A DNA stretch of 64,000 nucleotides from Pseudonocardia alaniniphila (GTDB lineage: Bacteria > Actinomycetota > Actinomycetes > Mycobacteriales > Pseudonocardiaceae), in assembly GCF_022524485.1 (NCBI RefSeq), contig NZ_JAKXMK010000023.1, forward strand, positions 124,001-188,000, read 5' to 3'. The notes beneath the pieces were generated by a model. The model did not search any database. It was given only the letters and a program-made list of their open reading frames with translations, and was not told where the DNA came from. Positions 16,524 through 24,552 of the stretch are shown here, in pieces. Positions within the stretch are counted from its first letter, which is position 1. The number at the start of each line of letters is the position of its first letter. The position numbers were made by a program, and so were the translations under genes.

Positions 16524-19276
16524 CCATGTCCGGGGCGCCGGTCCGCCCCGCTCTCCCCGGCCGCGCCGCCGAGACCGCGAACGTGCAGCGTCTGCTCGAC
16601 ACCGCCCGTGCGGGCCGCAGCGGTGCGCTGGTCGTCCGTGGGGAGGCGGGGATCGGGAAGTCGACCCTTCTCAGGCACGCCGCCACGGCCACGCCGGACA
16701 TGCTGGTGCTCACCAGGACCGGCGTCGAGACCGAGACGGAACTGCCGTTCGCCGCCCTGCACCTGCTGGTGAAGGACAACATGGCGGGCGTCGACGAGCT
16801 GCCCGAGGCGCAGGCAGGCGCGTTGCGCGCGGCACTCGGGCTGGCGAGCGCGGAACGTGCCCCCGACCGGTTCCTGGTCGGACTCGCCGTGCTGACGCTG
16901 CTCGGCGAGCTGGCGGCGCAGCGGCCGGTGCTGTGCCTGCTCGACGACGCGCACTGGTTCGACCGTGCCTCGGCCGAGGTGCTGCTGTTCGTCGCGCGCC
17001 GGCTCGACGCGGAGGCCGTCGTGATGCTCTTCGCGGCGCGCACCGGGCACGCCCCCGCCTTTCCGGCCCCGGGGCTGGCGGAGCTCGTTCTCCCCCGGCT
17101 GGACGAGTCGACCGCGCGTCACGTCCTGGACTCCGGGGCAGGCGACCTCCCTCGCCACATTCGGGAACAGCTGCTGCGGGAGGCGGCCGGCAACCCGCTC
17201 GCCCTGCACGAGCTGCCCGCGGCGCACCGCGCGGGGCGGGCGCCGGTGTACCCGCTAGGTCCGCCCGAGGCCGGGCGTGGTGGGTCGGCACCGACACACA
17301 GCCCGGTGGAGCGCGAGTTCGCCGCCCGGATCGAGGCGTTGCCCGAGCGGGTCCGCACCGTGGTGCTGGTGGCGGCGGCCGACAACACCTGCGACACGGG
17401 CGTGGTGCTCGCGGCCGCGCAACGGCTCGGCTGTTCCGTGGCCGACCTGGAGGCGGCGGAGCGCGCGCGGCTGCTCATGTTCTCCGAGGGGTGCCTCGGC
17501 TTTCAGCATCCGCTGATCCGCACGGCCGCCTACGGCAGCGCCACCGTCGTACGCAAACAGGAGGCCCACCGCGCGCTCGCCGACGTGCTCGACGGGCGGC
17601 CCGACGTCGACCGGCGCAACTGGCACCGCGCCGCTGCCAGCATCGGCCCCGACGAGGACGTCGCCGCGGCGCTCGAGGCGAGCGCACGCGCAGCCACGGA
17701 TCGGGGCAGCAACGAGGCAGCGGCCGCCGCGTACGAACGTGCGGGCTCGCTCAGCCCCGACCCCGCACAGCGGACACGCCGGCTCACCGCCGCAGCCGAG
17801 GCAGCGGCGGACGCCGGGCACCGCGGATGGGCGTCCTCCCTGGCGGTCGACGCCGCACGGCCCGTCGCCGACCAGGTGCAGCACGCGCGGCTGGCACTGA
17901 TCCACGCCCGCCTCGCCGACGAGGTCAACCGACCGGAGGAGACGCACCGGCTGCTGATGGAGGCGGCGATGCCGATCGCAGCCGTCGCCCCCGAGCTGGC
18001 AGGCGAGATGTTCATGTGGGCGGTGGAGGCCGGGTGGTCGGCGCGTGAGCGCAGCATGATCGAGCGGGTGGTGGCCGCTGCCGAGGGCCTCGGGTACGCG
18101 AGGTACGTCCGGGCGCTGTCCGCGGTGGCACTCGCTCAACTCCCCGGCGCCGGCGACGCCGCGCTGCCGAGAGCGATCGCGGGCCTGCGCGAGATGGCGA
18201 TCTGCCACGGCTCGGGGTCACCGCGCGTCGATGCCACCCTCGCCGCGTGGCACCTCGCACTCGGCGACCACATCACGGCTCACGCGCTCGCCGCCTGCGC
18301 CGAGCGCGACTCCCGCACCCACGGGGCGCACGGCGTGCTGCCGCGGGTGCTTGCCGTACTGGCCGCCGGACGATGGCACCTGGGCAGGCGCCACGACGCC
18401 GCAGTCGCAGCGACCGAGGGGCTGCAACTCGCCCGGGACACGGGACACGAGCAAGCGCTCGGCGAGCTCGCGGCGGTGGTGGCACATCTCGCGGCCGTCG
18501 AGGGCGACGAGGTGCGCCTGGCTGCCGTCCTCGCCGAGTTCGACGGACGCCGGATGCCGCTGGACTTCCCCGAGGCCGCCGCGGCAGCGCGCAGCCTCCT
18601 GGACCTGGGACTCGGCCGCGTCGAGAGCGCCGCGGACCGGCTGGCCGAGCTCATGGCGCACCCGAGCCGGTCCCAGTCCCTGCCCGACCTGGTGGAGGCG
18701 GCGACACGCGCGGGTCGCACCGAGCTCGCCCGCGACGCGGCCACGCGCTTCGAGCGGTGGGCGGGCCACGTCGGACAGGCCTGGGCACGGGCGGTCGCGC
18801 TGCGCTGCCGGGCTCTCGTCGAAGGTGGCGACCAGGCGGAACGGCTCTTCGCCGAGGCCGTGGCGCACCACCGGCTCGACGGGACACGCCCCTTCGAGCG
18901 CGCCCGCACCGAACTGCTCCAGGGGGAGTCGCTGCGCCGGGAGCGGCGCCGGACACAGGCCCGGTCGCCGCTGCGATCGGCGCTGGAGACGTTCGAGGAG
19001 CTCGGCGCCCGTCCCTGGGCCGAGCGCGCGCGGGCCGAGCTGCGAGCCACCGGAGAGAGCCGGGCCGACGCGCAGCCCGGCCCCGACCTGCTCGCCGAGC
19101 TAACCCCTCAGGAACTGCAGGTCGTCCGGCTCGCCGCGGCGGGGCTCAGCAACCGGGACATCGGCGCCCAGCTGTTCCTCAGCCCGCGCACCGTGGGCTA
19201 CCACCTGTACAAGGCGTTCCCGAAGCTCGGCGTCACCTCCCGCGGGCAGCTCATCCGGCTCGATCTGCCTGCCTGA
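16520..19276 (+). CDS. LAL-type LuxR regulator with N-terminal AAA ATPase
   Basis: 918 residues. Walker A GEAGIGKST lies at about 41-49 and a Walker B-like VLCLLDDAHWFD near 135-145, so the N-terminal domain is a STAND/AAA ATPase. A long alanine-rich helical middle section resembles the TPR-like repeats of MalT/LAL proteins. The last 60 residues are a LuxR helix-turn-helix: LTPQELQVVRLAAAGLSNRDIGAQLFLSPRTVGYHL. Regulators of this size usually act as ATP-dependent activators responding to a small inducer. Coupling to the MFS gene suggests control of its own transport operon or of a nearby cluster. Confidence 0.92.
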   Translation: MTMSGAPVRPALPGRAAETANVQRLLDTARAGRSGALVVRGEAGIGKSTLLRHAATATPDMLVLTRTGVETETELPFAALHLLVKDNMAGVDELPEAQAGALRAALGLASAERAPDRFLVGLAVLTLLGELAAQRPVLCLLDDAHWFDRASAEVLLFVARRLDAEAVVMLFAARTGHAPAFPAPGLAELVLPRLDESTARHVLDSGAGDLPRHIREQLLREAAGNPLALHELPAAHRAGRAPVYPLGPPEAGRGGSAPTHSPVEREFAARIEALPERVRTVVLVAAADNTCDTGVVLAAAQRLGCSVADLEAAERARLLMFSEGCLGFQHPLIRTAAYGSATVVRKQEAHRALADVLDGRPDVDRRNWHRAAASIGPDEDVAAALEASARAATDRGSNEAAAAAYERAGSLSPDPAQRTRRLTAAAEAAADAGHRGWASSLAVDAARPVADQVQHARLALIHARLADEVNRPEETHRLLMEAAMPIAAVAPELAGEMFMWAVEAGWSARERSMIERVVAAAEGLGYARYVRALSAVALAQLPGAGDAALPRAIAGLREMAICHGSGSPRVDATLAAWHLALGDHITAHALAACAERDSRTHGAHGVLPRVLAVLAAGRWHLGRRHDAAVAATEGLQLARDTGHEQALGELAAVVAHLAAVEGDEVRLAAVLAEFDGRRMPLDFPEAAAAARSLLDLGLGRVESAADRLAELMAHPSRSQSLPDLVEAATRAGRTELARDAATRFERWAGHVGQAWARAVALRCRALVEGGDQAERLFAEAVAHHRLDGTRPFERARTELLQGESLRRERRRTQARSPLRSALETFEELGARPWAERARAELRATGESRADAQPGPDLLAELTPQELQVVRLAAAGLSNRDIGAQLFLSPRTVGYHLYKAFPKLGVTSRGQLIRLDLPA

Positions 19277-19389
19277 ACCGGTGGCGCCCTGTCGATCGTC
19301 AGGTGCGCGACCCTGACGAAGGACAGGGGCAGCACAACGCTTTCGACGGAGGCGATCGACCGGCGCGGATAAATAGCGTTCTCTTCGTG

Positions 19390-20079
19390 ATGAATGCGCC
19401 CGTGGAGCCGATTCCGGATGGCACCGGAATTCCGGATGTGCCCGATGTCAGCGCGGAATGGTATCGACAGATCGTCGAATCGGCAGCGGAGAGCCCGGAA
19501 GCCGTTCGCGTACTTGTCGATATCGCCACCGATGCGGTCGCCGTCGTGCTCGCCGCGATGTTCGTGGCGGCGTGGTGGCGGGCGCGGACCGGCCCGCCGC
19601 TGCTCGTGGCGCGGACTCTGCTGGTCCCGGTGGCAACAGTGGTGGCGTACCTGCTCAGCGAGACGGCGAAGGGGCTGTGGCAGGAGGAACGCCCGTGCCG
19701 AACTCTGGGCGAGCTGGCCACGATTGCGGTCTGCCCCGAGTACGGCGACTGGTCTTTTCCCAGCAACCACGCAACGGTCGCGGGAGCGGCGGCCGTCGCT
19801 CTTGCCTGGACGGGTGCGCGCCTCGGATTCCTCGCCGTCGGGGTGGCATTGTTCGCCGCCGCCTCACGTGTTGTCGTGGGCGTGCACTATCCGCACGATG
19901 TGATCGCCGGCCTGGTCCTGGGTGCGATGGTGGCCCTCGTCCTTCCGTTGCCGGCACGTCTGCTGGCGCCGGTGGTTGCCCAGGTGCGGACGCGACCCCG
20001 TGCGGCGTGGCTGGTCGGTCGCCCGGCCGCGGAGCCGGCCGATGCGCCGACGGTTCGTCTTCACCGCCCGCGCGCCTGA
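19390..20079 (+). CDS. PAP2-family membrane phosphatase
   Basis: 229 residues. The three phosphatase motifs of the PAP2 superfamily are visible: KGLWQEERP, then PSNHATVAG, then SRVVVGVHYPHDVIAG. Five or so membrane helices surround them. Such proteins dephosphorylate lipid pyrophosphates (for example undecaprenyl pyrophosphate) at the membrane. ATG 19390 is used; GTG 19387 is adjacent. The 3-prime end overlaps the next gene (histidine kinase) by 38 bp, so it is probably the first gene of a three-gene operon with that two-component system. Confidence 0.87.
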   Translation: MNAPVEPIPDGTGIPDVPDVSAEWYRQIVESAAESPEAVRVLVDIATDAVAVVLAAMFVAAWWRARTGPPLLVARTLLVPVATVVAYLLSETAKGLWQEERPCRTLGELATIAVCPEYGDWSFPSNHATVAGAAAVALAWTGARLGFLAVGVALFAAASRVVVGVHYPHDVIAGLVLGAMVALVLPLPARLLAPVVAQVRTRPRAAWLVGRPAAEPADAPTVRLHRPRA

Positions 20080-21670
20080 GCCGGCGTCCGCGAAACTGAT
20101 GGGCGTGCGCGCACTCGCCCTCTGGACGATCACGGCAGTGCCGGTGCTCGCGGCCACGGTCGGACCGTGGACCGCCCGGCTCTCCATCGGAGAGGCCCTC
20201 GCCGGGCTGGCCGTCCTCGGCATCGCCGCGGCCGTCGTGCAGCGTCGTCCGGTCGTGGCACTCGTGCTGGTGGTGGCGGCGTGGCAGATCACGTTCCTGT
20301 CGCGGGCCCCGCTGGACAGCACGCTCGGAGTGCTCGTGTTCGCAGGAGGCCTGCTCGCCGTCAGCTTCGTAGCAGGCCGGAACGCATCCACGGGCACGGC
20401 GGGCGCGGTGGTCCTGCTGGCGGGCACCGCCACCGGTGCGGCGGCTGCGGCGGCCCTCGGCGGCGGGGGCGACACCGCTCTCGGCACGGTCGCCGCGATG
20501 GCGGTGCTCGCCGTCGTGCCCTGGACGATCGGCAGGTACCGCCGCCAGTACACCCGGATGGTCCGGGCCGGCTGGGAGCACGCGGAACGCGTGGAACGCG
20601 AGCTCGAGCTGGCCGAGGACAGGGCCAGGACCCGCGAGCGCGCCCGGCTGGCCGGTGAGATGCACGACCTGATCGGCCACGAGCTCGCGCACGCCGCGCT
20701 GCGCATCGGCGCCCTCGAGGTGGACGCCGGGCTCGACCAGCGGCATCGATCGGCGGCCGGGGGTGCCCGCGCGGCCGTGACCACGGCGGCCGAACGGCTG
20801 GCCGACGCGGTACGCGTGCTGCGCGCGGACCAGAGCGGGATCGACGGTTCCGCCGAGCCGGTGGCCGACCTCGTGGCCCGGACCCGGGCGTCGGGGCTCG
20901 ACGTGGAGCTCGTCGCGGACCCCCCTCGCGACCACGACCCCCTCATCGCACGGACGATCCACCGCGTGGTCGCCGAGGCCCTCACCAACGCCATCAAGCA
21001 CGCCCCCGGTGCCCCGGTGACCGTCCGGATCGAGGAGACCGGCGAGGGCAGCGTCGTGTGGGTGGCCAACGCGGCGGCGGCCGAGCCGCCCGAACCCGGG
21101 GTCATCGGCGGGTACGGCCTGCTCGGGCTCGCCGAACGGGTGCGGCTCGTCGGAGGCCGGTTCGCTGCCGGCCGCAGCACCGACGGCGGATACGCGGTCA
21201 CGGCCCACGTCCCCCATCGGCCCTCGGCACCCTCGGGACCGGCCACGGCCACCCACGCGCACCGCAGGCAGGCCGAGTTGCAGGTGCGGCGCAGCGGACG
21301 CCGGACGGTCCTGGTCACCGCCGCGGTGTCGGCCGGGGTCGTCGCCTGCGTGGTGGCCTACATGGTCGTCGACGCGGTCACCTCGGTGCTCGACCCCGCC
21401 GACTACGCGCGGCTCACGGTCGGGCAGGACCAGTCGTCCGTCACTCCGCTGCTGCCCGCCGAGACGCGGGTCGACCTGCCCGACGGCGTGCCGCCGCCAC
21501 CAGCCGGCTCGGCCTGCAGCCACTACAGCACCCACCCCAACCCGTTCGACGAACGCGGAAGCGACCTGTACCGGCTCTGCTTCCGGGACCGGCGGCTCGT
21601 GAGCAAGGACCTGCTCGTCCGGGGCGCGCGGCTCGTGAGCGGCGACGAGCTCGTCGGGAACGAACGGTGA
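20042..21670 (+). CDS. Sensor histidine kinase (NarL-type partner) with unusual C-terminal membrane/outer domain
   Basis: 542 residues. Four or five N-terminal membrane helices, then the HisKA_3 box GEMHDLIGHELAH (phosphate-accepting H208), the N box EALTNAIKHA near 315 and the G box GGYGLLGLAERV near 356. After the ATPase domain, where most relatives end, a further membrane helix (about 421-445) and a tail of about 97 residues (446-542) follow. The tail begins ARLTVGQDQSSVTPLLP and has two cysteines. ATG 20042 has GGAG 7 nt upstream; ATG 20099 would remove 19 residues. It couples to the response regulator by GTGA. Confidence 0.88.
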   Translation: MRRRFVFTARAPEPASAKLMGVRALALWTITAVPVLAATVGPWTARLSIGEALAGLAVLGIAAAVVQRRPVVALVLVVAAWQITFLSRAPLDSTLGVLVFAGGLLAVSFVAGRNASTGTAGAVVLLAGTATGAAAAAALGGGGDTALGTVAAMAVLAVVPWTIGRYRRQYTRMVRAGWEHAERVERELELAEDRARTRERARLAGEMHDLIGHELAHAALRIGALEVDAGLDQRHRSAAGGARAAVTTAAERLADAVRVLRADQSGIDGSAEPVADLVARTRASGLDVELVADPPRDHDPLIARTIHRVVAEALTNAIKHAPGAPVTVRIEETGEGSVVWVANAAAAEPPEPGVIGGYGLLGLAERVRLVGGRFAAGRSTDGGYAVTAHVPHRPSAPSGPATATHAHRRQAELQVRRSGRRTVLVTAAVSAGVVACVVAYMVVDAVTSVLDPADYARLTVGQDQSSVTPLLPAETRVDLPDGVPPPPAGSACSHYSTHPNPFDERGSDLYRLCFRDRRLVSKDLLVRGARLVSGDELVGNER

Positions 21671-22395
21671 CGGGCCAGGATCGTGGCGCGATCCGCGTCG
21701 TGCTCGCCGACGACGAGGCCGTTGTGCGCGTCGGAGTGCGGGCCGTGCTCGCCGCCGCGCCGGAGGTCGAGGTCGTCGCCGAGGCACCGGACGGCCGCGA
21801 TGCGGTCGACCTGGTGCTGGCGCACCGCCCGGACGTCGCCGTGCTGGACATCCGGATGCCGCGGCTCAACGGGCTCGAGGCCGCCGCGGAGATCCGCCGG
21901 CTGTCCGTCGGCACGGCGGTGCTGGTGCTGACCACCTTCGCCGAGGACGCCTACATCTCGCGGGCGCTCGGTGAGGGGGCGGGAGGCTTCGTGCTCAAGA
22001 CCGGTGACCCCACCGAGATCATCGCGGGCGTACGCGCCGTCGCCTCCGGCGCGGCGTACCTCTCGCCCTCCGTCGCTCGGCGGGTGATCGACCACCTCGC
22101 CGCCACCGGGTCACGCCTCGGCGCCGCACAGCAGCTCGACGGGCTGACCAACCGCGAACGAGAGGTGCTCGGGCTCCTCGGCTCCGGGATGTCCAACGGC
22201 GAGATCGCCGAGCACATCCACGTGGTCGAGGGCACCGTCAAGGTCTACGTGAGCGGGATCTTCCGACAGCTCGGGGTCCGCAACCGGGTCGAGGCAGCCA
22301 TCCTGGCCCACGAGGCAGGCCTCATCCCGCGCGGAACCCGCCCGGCACACGGCCCGCTGCCTCAGCCCGGTCCGGATTCGGCTGCCGACCCCTAG
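21667..22395 (+). CDS. NarL/FixJ-family response regulator
   Basis: 242 residues. The receiver domain has the acidic pair ADDE, phospho-acceptor D61 in VAVLDIRMP, the switch residue in LVLTTF and the lysine in FVLKTGDP. The C-terminal LuxR helix-turn-helix reads LTNREREVLGLLGSGMSNGEIAEHI. It overlaps the kinase by four bases, so it is its cognate partner. The last three bases (TAG) are also the first three of the -10-like TAGGCT of the next gene. Confidence 0.93.
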   Translation: MTGQDRGAIRVVLADDEAVVRVGVRAVLAAAPEVEVVAEAPDGRDAVDLVLAHRPDVAVLDIRMPRLNGLEAAAEIRRLSVGTAVLVLTTFAEDAYISRALGEGAGGFVLKTGDPTEIIAGVRAVASGAAYLSPSVARRVIDHLAATGSRLGAAQQLDGLTNREREVLGLLGSGMSNGEIAEHIHVVEGTVKVYVSGIFRQLGVRNRVEAAILAHEAGLIPRGTRPAHGPLPQPGPDSAADP

Positions 22396-22398
22396 GCT
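22393..22398 (+). promoter_or_regulatory. Probable -10 element of the ALDH-like gene (leaderless), sharing the previous stop codon
   Basis: TAGGCT ends 7 nt before ATG 22406. Its TAG is the stop codon of the response regulator. Confidence 0.5.
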
Positions 22399-22405
22399 CG
22401 GCAGC

Positions 22406-23290
22406 ATGACCCAGTCCGCGCCCGTCGACGGTCGTGTCGGCGTCGCCAAGACCTACAAGCTGTACGTCGGCGGGGCGTTTCCGCGGTCGGAGTCCGGTCG
22501 CAGCTACCCCGTCCACGACGCCACGGGCGCGCTCCTCGCGCACGCCGCGCTCGCCTCGCGCAAGGACGTCCGCGACGCCGTGAGCGCCGCCCGCTCCGCG
22601 TTCGGCGGCTGGTCGGGCGCCACCGCGTACAACCGCGGTCAGGTGCTCTACCGCGTCGCCGAGATGATGCAGGGCCGCCGCGACCGCTTCGCCGACCACG
22701 TCGTCGCGGCCGAGGGCGTGCCGCGTGAGCAAGCATCGACGCTGGTGGACGCCGCGATCGACCGCTGGGTCTGGTACGCCGGGTGGACCGACAAGATCGC
22801 GACCGTGCTCGGCTCGGTCAACCCGGTGGCCGGCCCGTTGCTGAACTGGTCCACCCCCGAGCCGACCGGCGTCGTCGGTATGCTCGCACCGCAGTCGTCG
22901 GCCCTCCTCGGCCTCGTGGACGTGCTCGCCCCGGTGCTCGCCACCGGGTGCACCGCCGTCGTCGTCGCGTCCGAGCGCAGGCCGTTGCCCGCGATCGAGC
23001 TCGCCGAGGTGCTCGCCACCTCCGACGTGCCGGGCGGCGTCGCCAACCTGCTCACGGGACGTGCCACCGAGCTGGGGCCGTGGCTCGCCGGCCACGCCGA
23101 GGTCCAGGCGCTCGACCTGACCGGCGCGCCGGAGGAGCTGAGCGCCGACCTGGAACGCGCCGCGGCCGAGACCGTCAAACGGGTACTTCCCCGGCCCGCC
23201 ACGGAGGCCGATCCGATGCGACCGGCCGGGATCGCGCGGTTGCGCGCCTTCACCGAGATCAAGACTGTCTGGCACCCGGTCGGGCGCTGA
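22406..23290 (+). CDS. Aldehyde dehydrogenase-like protein lacking the catalytic domain
   Basis: 294 residues instead of about 480. The N-terminal oligomerisation and cofactor-binding part is intact in outline (LYVGGAFPRSESGRSYPV, a VGMLAPQSSALLGLVDVLAPVLATG Rossmann region), and the very end, FTEIKTVWHPVG, matches the usual ALDH C-terminal tail. The whole catalytic domain between them, with the active cysteine and glutamate, is gone. The reading frame is clean with a leaderless start, so this looks like a stable shortened form and not decay. It probably acts as a structural partner of the deoC-linked ALDH, from which it is separated by about 8 kb here. Confidence 0.8.
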   Translation: MTQSAPVDGRVGVAKTYKLYVGGAFPRSESGRSYPVHDATGALLAHAALASRKDVRDAVSAARSAFGGWSGATAYNRGQVLYRVAEMMQGRRDRFADHVVAAEGVPREQASTLVDAAIDRWVWYAGWTDKIATVLGSVNPVAGPLLNWSTPEPTGVVGMLAPQSSALLGLVDVLAPVLATGCTAVVVASERRPLPAIELAEVLATSDVPGGVANLLTGRATELGPWLAGHAEVQALDLTGAPEELSADLERAAAETVKRVLPRPATEADPMRPAGIARLRAFTEIKTVWHPVGR

Positions 23291-23303
23291 CCTGCGAACG
23301 TCC

Positions 23304-23309
23304 TAGGCT
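23304..23309 (+). promoter_or_regulatory. Probable -10 element of the duplicated-domain protein gene
   Basis: TAGGCT ends 6 nt before GTG 23316, consistent with a leaderless transcript. Confidence 0.45.
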
Positions 23310-23315
23310 TCCGTC

Positions 23316-24536
23316 GTGGCCAGCGACATCGTCCCGATCCAGCTCTCCCTCACGGAGGGAGACCTCGTCACGCTCTGGGCCCCGCGGTGGCGCGAGGACG
23401 GCGAGGAGTGGGAGGCGTTCCTCGGCGACGACGATGCGCTCTTCGCGTTCCCGGAGGTCGCACAGCTCGCCGCGTTCGTGCGCACGGCCGGTGAGCACGA
23501 CCTATTGGACCACCCGGCCTGGTCGGTGGTCCCGGACCTGACCGTCGCCGAGCTGACGCCGGAGGAGACACGGCGCTTCGACATCGTCGGGGTGCCGGAG
23601 CTGGCAGCCGAGGACCCCGACACGTGGACGGTCGCCGAGCTGGCCGAGATCACGGAGATGGTGCGCTCGATCGCCGACGTCTGCGAGCTGGACGTCGTCA
23701 CCGAGGTGCTCGACTCCGCGCCCGCGTTCGGTCTGCTGCGCCAGGGCACCCTCCCGTTCGCCGGTCGCGAGGGCGCTCGGCTGTGGTCGCAGATGGTCGA
23801 GACGATCGCGGACCGCTGGGACGACGTCATCGACACCCTCGACGACCTGGTCGCCACCCCGGACGTCGACTCTGCGGCACTGGCCGCGGCGGAGAAGGAG
23901 ATCGTCGTCGCCGAGGACGCCGACGAGGCCGGCGCCACCACTCTCGACGAGGACGGCGAGCAGGCCGACGAGGACGAGCCCGCCGGCTTCTGGGAGGAGG
24001 TCGGCATCGACCCCGTCCGCATCACCACCCGCGACGGCGAGTTCGTCACCTTGCGCTGCTACCTCGACGACGCGCCGGTCTTCCTGGGCTCGAACGGCAA
24101 GATCGACGTCTTCACCTCGGAGCGCGCCCTCGCCCGGTGGGTCGGCGAGGACGGCGCCGACGGCCACGACCTCGTCGCCGCGTCGACCTGGTCGGAGGTG
24201 GTCGAGCGCGCCGCGGTGGGCGAGCTGGAGGTGGAGGTCGACGAGCTGAACGCCTACACCCTCACCGGGCTCGCCGACGACATCGCCGAGGGCACGCTCT
24301 CCGTCGACCCCTCGCAGCTGGAGCTGGCCGTCGAGCTACTGCTGGACGTCGACGAGTGGGCAGGCAAGGACGACGCCCGCGAGGCGCTCGCCGAATCGCA
24401 GGCCCTCGGCTGGCTCGTCTCGTTCGTGATCAAACCCGACCCCACCCGGCTCGCGCCCAGCCCGCCGTTCGACGCCGAGGCGGCGCGATTCCGCGAGCTG
24501 GTCGAGAACCTCACGCGCCGGCTCACGGTGCACTGA
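23316..24536 (+). CDS. Conserved acidic actinobacterial protein with an internal domain duplication
   Basis: 406 residues, very acidic, no signal peptide or membrane helix. A stretch near residues 14-70 (EGDLVTLWAPR, FLGDDDALFAFPE, HDLLDHPAWSVV) returns near 233-290 (DGEFVTLRCYL, FLGSNGKIDVFTS, HDLVAASTWSEV), so the protein is two related halves joined by an Asp/Glu-rich linker (about 190-225). Position beside add matches Rv3311 of M. tuberculosis as I recall; relatives are sometimes labelled primosomal protein, a name I cannot justify from sequence. GTG start with a leaderless-type -10. It converges with add, 16 bp apart. Confidence 0.7.
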   Translation: MASDIVPIQLSLTEGDLVTLWAPRWREDGEEWEAFLGDDDALFAFPEVAQLAAFVRTAGEHDLLDHPAWSVVPDLTVAELTPEETRRFDIVGVPELAAEDPDTWTVAELAEITEMVRSIADVCELDVVTEVLDSAPAFGLLRQGTLPFAGREGARLWSQMVETIADRWDDVIDTLDDLVATPDVDSAALAAAEKEIVVAEDADEAGATTLDEDGEQADEDEPAGFWEEVGIDPVRITTRDGEFVTLRCYLDDAPVFLGSNGKIDVFTSERALARWVGEDGADGHDLVAASTWSEVVERAAVGELEVEVDELNAYTLTGLADDIAEGTLSVDPSQLELAVELLLDVDEWAGKDDAREALAESQALGWLVSFVIKPDPTRLAPSPPFDAEAARFRELVENLTRRLTVH

Positions 24537-24552
24537 CCCCGCGCTGGGGCCG

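Noticed and set aside
19922..20041. Upstream extension of the first histidine kinase to position 19922
   Set aside because: It would read deep into the PAP2 gene in another frame and produce an Arg/Trp-rich N-terminus; ATG 20042 has a ribosome site.
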